DNA of 64,000 bases from Arachis hypogaea (Eukaryota > Streptophyta > Magnoliopsida > Fabales > Fabaceae), in NCBI RefSeq assembly GCF_003086295.3, contig NC_092052.1, forward strand, positions 78,000,687 through 78,064,686, given 5' to 3'. The translations under genes and the position numbers were made by a program. This document shows, in pieces, positions 34,845 to 45,757 of this stretch (the first letter of the stretch is position 1; every line of letters starts with the position of its first letter). The notes under the pieces were generated by a model that was given only the letters and a program-made list of their open reading frames with translations, was not told the origin of the DNA and did no database searches.

Positions 34845-34894
34845 TACTAAGAACTCCCCAGTTCTTACCCCTTCTCTCTCTCTTCCCCCTTCAG
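34845..34894 (+). promoter_or_regulatory. LTR block: branchpoint-like site, hairpin, splice acceptor, solo LTR
   Basis: TAAGAAC (34848-34854), GTTCTTA (34861-34867), pyrimidine run, CAG ending at 34894. It is better preserved than most of the LTR around it. Confidence 0.55.
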
Positions 34895-35711
34895 ATGGAA
34901 GCATGAGTACCCTTCCGTAATTCACTGACGACCGTTCGCAAAGAGGATTCCGCTCTAGGTAGTCTTCTGAGTCTAGAGTGAACTCCGTTACCTGTTTATA
35001 TGTATATACTGTGAGGCCAGCCAACGTCTGCACCCTGCTTATCTACAAACTTTAACCTAAGTCCTCCGTACGATGTTGCTGTTATGTGGCCACTCGATGA
35101 AGTACTTGAGAGACGCTTTTTGATGACATATGATCGTGCAGAGGATTAGTAGACGACCTTCCACCTTTTGATGACGATCCACCTGACTTGAGTTTTGAAG
35201 ACCTAGAACGTACTTTCCCTCGCTTTAGTAGTTTAGAGGGACTAGGTGAGTATAGAGTCTAGGCTAGCCTGGGCGCCAGCTTAGGGACTTCTTGAACAGG
35301 TCAGGACCTGGGATGTTGTATGTATATATGTATATAGTTATTATCTAGCTATGTCTAGGGGTGTTCTAACTAAAAGTCTATACTCTAATAAAGGCTGGAT
35401 CACCGAATATTGTCAACTGCTTGTGATGTATTTATGTGTGGTTGTTTATAATTGTTTTATATATTATTAGTTGTGAATTGATTATGAATGATACTGTTTG
35501 TTAATCCAAACATTTTTTTTAAAAAAAAAGTACCTCGTAAAATAACTACGCTTTTAACAATGAATCAGGCTCATATAATAAATAATAGATAATAATTAGG
35601 TAGACAAGTTGGTAGCGCTCAGTTTCTAGTATGATCATGACGTACCAGAAATTGGGTCGTTACACGTAAGCTCATGACTGTCCAACTTAAGGACGTTAAA
35701 GAAAAGTGCTA

Positions 35712-35729
35712 GGTGGGAGACACCCCACC
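35712..35729 (+). other. Conserved hairpin after pol, element C
   Basis: GGTGGG/CCCACC around AGACAC, same place as in copies A and B. Confidence 0.6.
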
Positions 35730-36020
35730 ATGGTAAGATCTTCCTTGTATATACTTTCTTTCTTCTAGCCTTAGTTTCTTTGTGAATTTTTTGCTTCTTT
35801 ATGGTTGAGCTTGTTTAGATATGCTAGGTTTTGTTGATTTTGTTAGATTGTTGTGGTATTCATTAAGATTTCATCAATCTTGGCAATTTTGTTGAATTGG
35901 TTATGTTGAAGAAAATGCTTTATTTTGAGTATTGCATGGAATTTGAGTGTTTTCTAGCTGAATGACTGCCAAGAATGTGTTAAAAATGCCTTTCTCTATG
36001 CTGTAAAAAAAAAGGGCATC

Positions 36021-36365
36021 CACACGCAAGCGTGCTGTACGCGTGCGCGTGGGTGTGGTTTAACAACTCCTGGTACTAAAACTAGAGAGTTGTGCCAACT
36101 TTATGCCCATTTTGTGCCAAAGGCACAGAAGCGAACCACGCGTAAGCGTGGGCGGCGCCTACACATCCCTTGTCATTTCGCACACCCACGCGTACGCGTC
36201 GATTGCGTATTTTGGATTCTCTGGTACAAAAACCCGAGAGTTATTCCCACTTTATGTCTACTTTGTGCCAGGTGACCCACGCGTAAGCGTGGGCGACGCG
36301 TACATGTCGATCGCCTTTTTGAAATCCACGCGTATGCGTACTATGCACGTATGCGTCGATTGTGC
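36021..36365 (+). repeat. Paired palindrome array of element C
   Basis: Three degenerate units of about 115-150 bases. Each pairs CACGCGTAAGCGTGGG-type and ACGCGTACGCGT-type dyads, followed by text containing GAGAGTT and TTTGTGCCA. The location equals that of the arrays in A and B, but the core word differs (GCGTAAGCGT rather than GCGACCGCGT). Confidence 0.75.
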
Positions 36366-36420
36366 TGCTTGCCACTTCTGGTACTAAAACCCGAGAGTTG
36401 GGCCTACTTTGTGCCAACTC

Positions 36421-36585
36421 TGAGACGACCCGAGGTTTGAATACTTCAGTTTACTTTTATTGGGGTTGAACTTTGTGACAACCAATCCTTTAAAATTTGA
36501 TTTGAGGATCGATTATCGGTTTGGACTATACTATTAATGAAATTATTTTGTGAAATTCCGGACCGGTATAAATCTTCCCATCAAT
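36421..36585 (+). mobile_element. LTR 3' end fragment, probably element C's 3' LTR
   Basis: GAGACGACCCGAGG...TTCCCATCA is the typical last 165 bases of an Athila-like LTR, joined directly to C's array, so about 1 kb or more is deleted between them. It abuts element D's env-like start codon region. Confidence 0.6.
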
Positions 36586-37150
36586 GGCCATCCTGAAAGA
36601 AGAGAAAAAGGAAGACAAATTACCTACAAACAAAGATATGCAAACAAATAAAGCATGGTTGGCTAATGCCAAATAATAATGACGTTCTCAACTACATGGT
36701 ATCTACAACATGCAAATGAGAAAACAATATAGGTGAATGGCATATCAATAGTGTAAGAATTGCAACAATGAGGGAGAGAGTGGGTTGTGAAAGGCAATAG
36801 AAGTTCATCTCAATGCAAAGGGAATACAAGTGTCATAAATAATATCACCCAACAATATAAACAAGTTATTAAACACCAAAACAATGGAAGAAATATTCAA
36901 CAGTTAAGTAAGAAAATTCAACACCAAAGAAAAGGTAGCAAATTTAGAGAAGAGAATAACAACATGCATAAATTTAAAGTGCAATAAATAAAAGTATGCA
37001 AATGCAAAGAAATAGAAGAAAAGAAAGATAGAAAAAACGAGAAATGAAATTATGAAAAATGAGAGAAAAAGAAAGTATGAAAGGAAGAAGAAAAGGAAGA
37101 ACAATGGAAAGAGGAAAGAATAAGAAAAGAGAGAAGAAAGTAGAAGAATG
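36586..37150 (-). other. Element D: start of env-like ORF, intron and leader (truncated)
   Basis: On the minus strand TCTTTCAG|GATGGCC (36602-36588) matches the acceptor and start codon of the env-like ORF of A and B. The ORF is cut after two codons by the LTR end at 36585. A pyrimidine-rich leader on the minus strand lies at about 37020-37150. No other coding sequence is seen. Confidence 0.6.
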
Positions 37151-37160
37151 GAAAACAGGA

Positions 37161-37560
37161 AGCGACGCGTAAGCGTTGCACACGCGTACGCGTAAGCGTC
37201 GCACACGCGTACGCGTGGGTTGCAGAATAAGGAGGTGACGCGTACATGTTGGTCACGTGTACGCATGGGTGTGAATTGTGCTCCTGGCACAGTACTCGCA
37301 CAGTGTCAGTGCAACTCTCTGTTTGCTGAACCAGAGATGGCATGAAGACATGACGCGTAAGCGTCGTCCACGTCCACGCACGGAATGCCGAAAATGCAAA
37401 TGACGCATACGCGTTAGCGACGTGCACGCGTGGATTTGGTTGTGCGTCTAGCACCCCACCAGCGCGGTCCTGGCACAACTCTCTGTCCATGCCGCGCGGT
37501 CGCAGTGTTCCAGCACGGTTTGGGTATGAATCAACTTTGGGCATTGACATGTACGCGTTG
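37161..37560 (-). repeat. Paired palindrome array of element D
   Basis: Dyads such as GACGCGTAAGCGTCG and CACGCGTACGCGTG, with spacers carrying GCACAACTCTCTG (complement of the CAGAGAGTTGTGC phrase in the other arrays). Its position, upstream of the CT leader and intron, equals that in A and B. Confidence 0.75.
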
Positions 37561-37570
37561 CCCTTTTTTT

Positions 37571-38163
37571 TTTTGAGCAATGCCAAAAATTATTAAACAA
37601 CTAAACCATAACTGAAACTAAGTAATCATAACTAAAAATAAAAATTTAAATTATTACCAATATAAATAAAAGAGAAAATATGAAGAATTCTTCCTTGTCA
37701 TAACTAAAGTTCTTAAGTTGGACATTTGGTGAGCTCCTTGTCAGGGTGGTTTATTCTTGAATTCTTCCTTGAATCCCTACCAATGTTTGTAATTCCAATA
37801 GCCTCCGGGATCCTAAACTAGGTGCATAAAGCCTTCAAGCAAGTTAGAGCAAGTGACAAGGCCCCAAGAGTGTTGATTATTGGAATGAATTCAGGGGTCC
37901 CAAACCTTGCTTTTACACCCGTCTTCTTGTTGATCATCATTTTTCCAACTGGGTGGCAACCAATCTGAATCCTCACTGAGAAATCTAAATAACTTCCTAG
38001 ACCCATTCAATCGAGCTCTACACCAATCCTTGCCCTTCAACTTGGAGCATGCAACCATATTGAACCTTGCATACCAACTTCAACCACTGACCATCTCCCT
38101 CTTACTCTTAAAGCCACAAAGAGCTCTAAGTTGACCATCCATCTCAAGTAATCCATATTCAAG
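37571..38163 (-). other. Element D: region between gag-like ORF and array
   Basis: Mostly non-coding remains. A 62-codon frame (37818-38006) and the text TGTCCAACTTAAGAACTTTAG (minus strand) correspond to the post-pol region of Athila-like elements. No protease, RT or integrase is recognisable, so D looks non-autonomous or pol-deleted. Confidence 0.6.
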
Positions 38164-39500
38164 TCAGAAAGTAAAGGTTAAGGATAAGAATTTTTCTACC
38201 TCTTTGCAAGCCTCTTCAACTTTAATCGCTCCCTTATCAAGTTCTTCTAATTCTTCTACGTCACTCAAGTCAAAAGTTGGAGGTTGAGAAAGGTCTACCT
38301 CAGTATCACCTTCAGATTCACACGGAGAAGATTCTTCAAACTTAAGGGGTTCAATTGCGGATGCAAGTTCATCACTAGGAGGATGTGATGTGGGATCTTC
38401 ATCACCAAATGGACTTGTTTCTTGTTCTATTCTGTCCAATTCTTCAAGGAGAGCATGCCTTGGAGGTTGTGCACTATCCTCCTCAACATCAATTTCAAGC
38501 TTCTCGGAGGAATACTCTACCACTCTAGATTCGCATGGAGGTTCAGCATCTCCTAAGTCTTCAACCACTTCTTCCTCTTTAACAATTACAGCTTCCTCCA
38601 ATTTTTCCAATACAAAGTCGCATTCCTCATCTTCCACTGGAGTTTCTAATTTCTCCTTCATGCTATGCTCCTCATTAGATTCTCCACATGTAGCCATGGG
38701 GTACTTTGAATGTCGAAGCCTAGGGAGGTTAAATTATCTACTACCTCGGTCAAGGTAGGTATGAACTCTAGTGTCGTCCGCTGTATCTCTCTTTGCTCTT
38801 GAAGAAGAACACCAAGAGTGTCATCCATTGGAGATTGGAGTGGATATGAGGGTTCATTACTTGGGAGGAAAGGTTCTTCATAGGGAGGTGGTTCATCATG
38901 ATAAGGATGTGGCGGTTCAACACTCTCCATCCTTTCCACTTGTTGCACACATAATCCAGTACCTTGTTCTCAAGTTGAGATTTGTTAGCCATGAGAGCTC
39001 CGTATGCTTTTCGGCTTTCCTCTCGTTCCATTTGATGGATGGTTGCTTGAAGTCGATCCATTGATTCCTTAAAATGATCCCTTGGCTCTTGTTCCGCTTG
39101 GCTAACATAATTAAGATCATATTGTGGTTGAAAGTTCGCATACATTGGAGGTGGTGAATATTGAGGTGGTGGTTCTTGGGAGTAATTCGGTTGGAATTGG
39201 AGTGGCTCTATGTATAGTTCATTTGGCTCATAAGGTGGTTGGTATGGTGGATATGGATTAAGGTCATATGAAGATGTTTGGTAAAACGGGGCTTGTGAGT
39301 ATGGTGGTTGAGGGCTATATTGAGGAGGGTGTTCATAGGTATATGGTGGTGGTTGTTGATTGTCACGAAGAGGTCCACCATAACCATTGTCTTAGTATGC
39401 ATCATGGAATGGTTGTTGCTCATAGTACATTGGAGGCGGTTGTTGCCAAGAGGGTTGATCAAATCCTTGTGGCTCCTCCCATCTTTGATTGTCACATCCT
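38164..39500 (-). pseudogene. Element D: gag-like ORF, tyrosine/proline-rich then acidic, broken
   Basis: Read from 39500 down, the frame gives repeated PPY, YEQQ and PPQYS text, then a helical, charged segment (MDRLQATIHQMEREE) near 39060. After a frameshift near 38950 comes PPHPYHDEPPPYEEP; after another near 38700 comes a strongly acidic tail (EEVVEDLGDAEPP, DVEELEELDKG) ending at 38164. There is also an in-frame TAA near 39390. I recall such ORFs in non-autonomous Athila-related elements of Arachis, but cannot name a family. The N-terminus is cut at about 39500 by an unrelated LTR fragment. Confidence 0.6.
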
Positions 39501-39505
39501 TTTAT

Positions 39506-40432
39506 GATCTAGAATTAGGGTAGAATTAGGTTAATTCGTCTTAGATCTAGGGTTTAATTATTGTTTTCATCTAGTTTTTTTATAATTTCTTGTTCTTGCG
39601 TCTTTGTTCTTCTTAGTTCTCTTGTTAATTTTCCTTTTTATGCCTCTTTTTATGTTGATGCACTCTTGTTGGATTGGGATTTACTTTAATGTAATTTTAT
39701 GTTTTCATGTCATTGATGGTTAATTGAGCTTCTATTATTATTTTCTTGCTTTGGGTAGTTGTAGATTTATTATTCTTGCAATTTTATGATGCTTTCCTTT
39801 TATGCTTTCCAAGTGTTTGACAAAATGCTTGGTTGGATGTTAGAGTAGCTTTTTGAGCATTCTTGGGTTGGAAAGAGAAATTAGGCAATCTTGAGCCATT
39901 AATACCCAACTCATGTTGGTGATCTAGAGTTGTTAGTTAATATTGTTTCCATTGACTCTAATCTCTTGCTAATTCAATTAGTAAGTTGATTAGGACTTTT
40001 GAATTGAGATTAACTAGTCTTATTTGACTTTCTTCCTATGTTGAAGATAACATTATACCTTCTTCCGATGTTGAAGATGACTAAATAGGATTAGCTCTTG
40101 TTAATCATTGTATGGTAATTAATGACTAGGATAGAAAGCCTAGATTCTCAATCCTTGCCATGAATGTCTCTCTTTAGTAATTGCTTTCTTTAGTTGTTTG
40201 ATTTACATTTCTTGCCTTTTTAATTTCTTGTTTTATCAACCCAACCCCCCTTTAATCTCATAACCAATAATTGAGCACTCGATTGTGATTCCTAGGGAGA
40301 ACGACCCAGGACTAATACTCTCGGTTATTTTTTTTGGGTTGGACTTATGACAACCAAAAATAAACTTTGATGGAGGATTGGTTGTTGGTCTAGACTATAC
40401 TTGCAACGAGGTGATTCAATTTTATTGAGGAA
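39506..40432 (+). mobile_element. LTR fragment, Athila-like type
   Basis: TCTAGAATTAGGGTAGAATTAGG and the later CTAGGGAGAACGACC and CTTATGACAACCAA stretches match the middle and right parts of Athila-like LTRs such as 13600-14149. Both ends are broken. Confidence 0.65.
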
Positions 40433-41588
40433 TTCTAGAGCGACATAATACCCTATATCATCTCACTTGCTCTAGGTTGAGTTTGTAAACAGCCGCCTGA
40501 GTAGTAAGCAGGAGTAGTGGTTTGTTCCACTTGCTTTGGATTAAGCAGATAGTATGCAAGGGTCGTGACTTAGTTCCACTTGTTCCATGATATGGTGTTT
40601 CTGTCCAGGGTGTGCTACCAGACATATCGAGTTTGGCTGTATAACTGACAGATAATATCATCGGCCATAGGACAGACATGCATCATATGCAATTGTATGT
40701 TTTGTTTGAGTATGCATTTGTTTTGGCTTGCCTTTTTGCTTAACTGTAATTAACTACTATTGGATCTATTTGCTGTATCTGCTTCCTATATCTGTGTTTT
40801 TCTTGTTTGTCTTGCATGTGTTTGTTTCCGAGAGATCCCTCAGTGGTGGATGAATGTTGAGGGTTGTTCCGCTTGGCAATTGGGAGCTTGTAGAGGATGC
40901 AATATGAACAATTGGACTAGAATTCTTAGATATAGTCACCTTATTTCTGGTTTAGTAAGAATTCTAGGATTTGATATGGGTTGTTAGAGTTTTGGAATGC
41001 CTCTGGCTTCCCAGGACTAAATGTATTATCTATGTGGGCACCTTTACCATACTAAGAATTCCCGGTTCTTATTCCATACATGTTTTATTGTTTTTCACAT
41101 GCAGGACATAACGCACCTCGCTGAGCGTGCGGGAGACTCTGCTGAAGCGAAGATCTACTTTCAGCGATATTATGTTTTGTATTTTCTATATATCTATGTA
41201 GTACTCTCTACTTTTGTATAAAATTTGTGTTGTTCCTCTTAGAAGTTGACTTTGGAGTACCATGATTTGTATTTATGTTTTGGGTTTATTTTAGGATATA
41301 TATATATATATAGCCAGTCTTTGCTTCGCAGGTTGAGTCTAGATTTTGTTATATAATCTTCTTGGAACTCCATCTATGTATATATTGTCTCTTCTGCTTT
41401 CTAATACCCTATTTTTTTTCTTCACGTTTCGAGTGCGATGAGGTTTTGCTTATCTTCTTCTTTAAGGCTCCTAGTTAAACTATTCTTTACACACACATAC
41501 ACACACATATTACTTTTAGAGGTCGTAATTCTTCACCACCTCTGATTTATGAAATTAAGCGTAAAATTCTGTGTGGTAGGATATTACA
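40433..41588 (+). mobile_element. Right part of a third long LTR family (H)
   Basis: This is distantly related to family 1: it shares the ACTGACAGATAATATCATC...GACAGACATGCATCAT phrase, the TACTAAGAA hairpin/splice block at 41050-41104, and an ATTACA end at 41588. It abuts the C-terminal end of the Mutator-like transposase. The left part is missing. A short (AT)n lies near 41299-41312. Confidence 0.65.
41050..41104 (+). promoter_or_regulatory. LTR block: branchpoint-like site, hairpin, splice acceptor, family H
   Basis: TACTAAGAA (41050-41058), TTCTTA (41066-41071) and a T-rich run ending CACATGCAG at 41104. The stem is 6 bp here. Confidence 0.5.
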
Positions 41589-42650
41589 TACAACAACAAG
41601 GGCACTGGCAATATCATCTGCCTTCTTACGAGAGCAACTTGTTTTAGTGTGCCCTTTAGTATCACAACAACTGCAAGTGAATTCTTTGTACTTCTTCTTT
41701 AATTTGGTGGAAGTTTTTGATTTCTTACTACTAGAGGGCTCTTCATCACATCTTTCTTTCTCTGTTTAGTTTATGGTCCTGGATTTCTTTTGATTTTTGG
41801 TGCAAGAGGTCTGTTGTAATGAGATTTCTCCAAAAGATCTTGCCCTGGTATTGGATTAAGAGAGTGCATATACGTAGATCTATAGGCCTCCATTGTTAGC
41901 CAATAATGACAATAATCCTTAGGATTTTCGTTAATCCTGGATATGGCTGCACATGCATGAACACATGGCATACTTTGAGAAATCCTAATGAGTGATAACA
42001 CAACAGCCATGCAACAAATATACCAATATAAGAATTATTTAAACAAATTTTACCTGTTATTTGCCAGAACCTACAAGTGCAAAAACTTTTTCCTAAGTCA
42101 ACAGATGTTAGTAGGCTAGTCATGAATCTCAAAACTCTATAGTGTTCATCTGTAGACCAAACTAGGGTCCATTTTTAAGATTCTTTCCTAATTTTCTGTA
42201 ATCTATTGTGCTATATTGGTGGGAGCTTACCAATATGATGGGATAATTTCACTTTATTTTTTGCAATTGACCTCATTGCAAACATCAAAACCTCCTCTAA
42301 TAGGGTTATTATTGGCTTTGCCCTATCCTTCTTAATCTTAGAATTAAAAACTTCGCAAGCATTATTACAAATGTTGCCGGTCTTTAGTCCATGTATGAAA
42401 AATGCCCTTGTCCATGCTTCCTTCGGCCACTTATCTAAGTATGTCCATGCTTGTTTATTAAGCCTCTTAAATCTGTTTATTTTCTGCTCAAACCTATAAT
42501 AGATTATTTCCCTAGCACATTCTCATAGTAGATTATACTTGTATTCCTTCAACTTTTTGTTAAAATTTTTCCATAAATGTAGATGTAGAACCTATAGTGA
42601 ACCTGTGGTATTAGCTCCTGCATAGTTGAGATCAAGTTCTGTAGTAAATA
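41589..42650 (-). pseudogene. Mutator-like (MULE) transposase, C-terminal part, decayed
   Basis: Minus-strand translation in several frames gives, in order: KRLNKQAWTYLDKWPKEAW and CNNACEVFNSKIKKDRAKPI (42300-42500), a SWIM zinc finger CTCRFWQITGKI...CVHACAAI (42084-41942), YRSTYMHSLNPIPGQDL and RNPGP (41870-41771), and a CCHC knuckle CSCCDTKGHTKTSC (41678-41620). These are hallmarks of MuDR-type transposases. The N-terminal and catalytic part is missing, and stops and frameshifts are frequent. LTR family H cuts off the last codons. No terminal inverted repeats were found. Confidence 0.82.
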
Positions 42651-43195
42651 CAAAAAACAACTTACTTAATCATGCCTTATTTTGATAGTGGAAGAAAATG
42701 ATGGGATATATATCCATACAAATAAAAATTTTGCAACATCTACACAATAATATAACTTTATATATATACGAGAGTCATGGGAGCTATTAACGTAAATATG
42801 CCATAATAATAATAATTAATAAATAAATAAAAAACAAGGGCAGGTATATCAAGCACATGATCATTGAACACATTCTATACATATCCAATTAATTAATAAT
42901 AACATATATGTGAACCACATGTCACATGCATGTAGACAGTGAATAGCAGCAAACTAACAATCCTTTAAGAATAAAGTCAATGAGATTGAGCATATCTATG
43001 TAAAAGAGTTTCAATTTCTAAAGTTACAAATCATTCACAAATCCGTAGGTAAGGTAGATGGCAACTAAATATATTACATAGTAAGAAACTCATTATGATC
43101 CTTCATTATATATTAAATGAATTCACAAAGACCCTTAAAATTTAATGATGAACTTAGATTGGCCCCTGTAATAAAGTTGGTGGTGTTAAATTTAA
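42651..43195. other. AT-rich stretch without recognisable feature
   Basis: I see no gene, repeat unit or element end, apart from the TTAAATTTAA flank at 43186-43195. Confidence 0.6.
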
Positions 43196-44903
43196 TAGAA
43201 AATCTCTACAACCAAGTAAAATATCTAACCAAGTTCAACCAAGTTGTTATAAGGGTTTTAAATTCACGCGCACGTCTTCTTCACCCATGTTACAGCTTCT
43301 TCTTCTTCTTCTTCTTCTTCTTCTTCTTCTTCTTCTTCTTCTTCTTCTTCTTCTTCTCCCATGTTGCTACTGCTTCTTCTTTTTCTCCTTCTTTTTCCTT
43401 ATCTTTTACTTTTGTTATCATCATCGCCGCCACCACCACCTCTTTCTCCTTCTTTTTCATTTAAATTTCTTCTTCTCCTTCCTTTTTCTCCTCCTTCTAC
43501 TCCATCTTCATCATCATCATCATTATTATCATGATCGTCGTCTTCTTTTTCTCCTCCTTTTTCTTCAACTTTCTCTTTCGTTATCATCATCGTCATCACC
43601 ACCATACCACATGCATCTCCTCCTCCTCTTCCTCCTTTTCTCATTTTAATTTCTTTGATCTCCTCCTTTTTTTTCTCTTTCACCTTCTACTCCATCATCA
43701 TTAATATCATCATCATCGTTTTCTTTTTATATGTACAACAGTTCAAATTCAGAATGCAGTAAAATTCCTTAATGATGGCGACACACAAATAAACTCCGTT
43801 CAAAGTAAGTTCAAACTAAAAGTGCACCTTATTTAAATCTATAATGCACCAAATTACTGACAATACATGAACAAACATGGTTTAAAATAACACAGACCAA
43901 GTGCACCTTATTTAAATCTAGAATACACCAAAATCACTCAATGATAACTCAAAACTCATCATCATTCTACTTCTTCTTCGTTATCATCATCATCTTCTTC
44001 TGTTCTTATTCATATTTTCCTTCTTGTTTCACCTTTTTATGATTCTTCTTGTTTTACTCTCTTAACAAAAATAAAAATAAGAAAAAATCAAACAAAAGAA
44101 GAAGAAGAAACACATAATGCTACAATATCACTAGAAAGAGGAGGAACCTACATTCATTTAACTAATAAGACTGCAATATATTACAAACATGTTTATTTTC
44201 AAGTCTAATATGAGAAGCAATGCTCCTAAAAGACGAAATAAGAAAAACAAAAAAGAAATAAGAATAAAAAAAATACAGCATTAAAAAATACATTTTCGTA
44301 CTTTTGTAGCAAAATTTTGGTATAAAAATTAAGAAATTTATATGTTATTGCTAAGAACTTTCGGTGTTATTTGTTTTGATAAATTTTACATAATTCAAAA
44401 CTCTTCATCTTTTTCCTCCTCATCTTCTGTTGCTGCTTTTTTTTCTTCTTTTTCATCTTTTTCTTCTTTATAATTTTTTTCTTATTTTATTTTCTCGTAA
44501 CTCTTCTTGTTTCACTCTATTAAGAGGAAAAAAACCAAAAAAAGAGAAAAAATTCAATGCTGCAAAATTTCTAGGAAGAAAATAAGAAAAGAAAAAAAAA
44601 TGCAACAACAACAGCAGCAATAAAAGAACGATGATGGGAAGAAAGCACGCAAAGAAGAAGAAGAAATGTGAAGAAGAATGAGGAATGTGAAGAAAAAGGA
44701 AGAACGAGAAGAAGAAGAAGGAACGCGAAGAAGAAGAAGGAATGCAAAGAAGAAGGATATGAACGTTCACATTAAAATTCACATTAGTGGCTGGGAGTTG
44801 GAGCGTGTATTCATGCTTTCACTAATGAAGCTTTTTTTTGTTGGGCTTGGACTAACTTGGTTAGACTTGGTTGTCAAAAAAACTTGGATGTGTAGCAAGG
44901 CTA
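43196..44903. mobile_element. Terminal-inverted-repeat element with TTC-rich and GAA-rich arms
   Basis: It is flanked on both sides by TTAAATTTAA (43186-43195, 44904-44913). The ends are imperfect inverted repeats sharing TAG, CTACA-like, CCAAG and TAACCAAGTT words in the same order. The left arm is CTT-rich (43260-43700), the right arm GAA-rich (44640-44750), so the element could fold back. Inside, a block of about 70 bases (GTGCACCTTATTTAAATCTA) is present twice at 43830 and 43900. No transposase. The target size (8-10 bases, ambiguous because the flank is palindromic) suggests hAT- or Mutator-type mobilisation. Confidence 0.5.
43295..43356 (+). repeat. (CTT)n microsatellite
   Basis: About 20 uninterrupted CTT units; the open frames here encode homopolymeric F, S or L and are artefacts. 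Confidence 0.95.
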
Positions 44904-44926
44904 TTAAATTTAATCACTTTAACTCA

Positions 44927-45757
44927 TGATAAGGAATTAATTGGGATTTAATAAATTCAAAGCATTAAAATCCCAATGGAAAGGGTACAAGAAAAGAATG
45001 GCACCAAGAACGATAGATAAGGAGATTTCCTACTAGATCTCTAAAATACCTATTCTTAGCAACCTAGGTCACTAGAAGAGATTCCCTACTAGACCTTCAA
45101 AGAACCTGTCCTTGACAATCTAGATCAGAGGGATGAAGACTGAAAGAGACCCCACGCAGATTCACCTTAGTGTTGGATCCTTCAATCTTCTTCATGTAAC
45201 AAGTGAAGCAAATCACTTATCTCACTTAATCACACAATAAAACGTGCTTAAGGAAACTAAAATTTATTCATCAAAAGTTGTGTAAATGGTCTCAGCAAAG
45301 GTGTTTAAATAGGCCCCAAACAAACTAACAAAAAGATAAGATAAGATTTTAAAATTTAAATCAGATTAGATCTTAATGGATTAGATCAAATTTGATTTAA
45401 ATTTAAAATTCCTAAAACTACTACTAAGCAAATTAGAACTAAACAAATCTTCTAACAAACTCTAACCGTCAAACAAACTAAAACAAAAGCCTAAAAATTT
45501 TGAAAATTAATGATAAATTATGCCTCTCACTGAATTTGAAAAGCATTATTAGGCTTCTTGCTGTCATGACTTAGCCCAATGGACCTTAGCCATTCTTCTT
45601 TGGTTAGAACTTAATGTAACTCCTTATGCATAAGTGCTACCAAGTTTCCAAGGCTTTCCTTGAGCTTCTTTGCACATGCTCTAGTGATGGGGCCCTCTAG
45701 AAGTATAAAATTCTCATTTTGCCCTTTTGTCTTAGAATACCCCAGTTGTCTTTCCGA
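44927..45757 (-). mobile_element. Element E: 3' LTR and trailing region
   Basis: Lies after the integrase stop on the minus strand. The probable LTR end is TTCCTTATCA at 44927. A TATA-like CCTATTTAAACACC is near 45316, in the place expected for an LTR promoter. The LTR start could not be fixed. No gene is seen. Confidence 0.5.

Larger units (their letters stand above)
31829..35664 (+). mobile_element. Solo LTR (family 1), 3836 bp, target duplication CGTAA
   Basis: Starts TGTAACAACCC, ends GGTCGTTACA, and is flanked by CGTAA at 31824-31828 and 35665-35669. No internal region is present, so the two LTRs of a full element recombined. It is clearly more diverged from 14150-17940 than A is from B. 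It has an expanded hairpin minisatellite at 34252-34540 and the splice-acceptor block at 34845-34894. No real gene is inside. Confidence 0.93.
35665..36420 (+). other. Element C: region after pol
   Basis: This resumes element C after the solo LTR. The text GTCCAACTTAAGGACGTTAAAG and the hairpin at 35712-35729 match copy A 7328-7377. The palindrome array of C follows (36021-36365). Confidence 0.8.

Noticed and set aside
40760..41221. Small open frames that could be host peptides
   Set aside because: They lie in LTR family H and overlap its splice block; no known domain is visible.
43117..43649. Open frames with long F, S or L runs
   Set aside because: Products of the CTT microsatellite and CT-rich arms.
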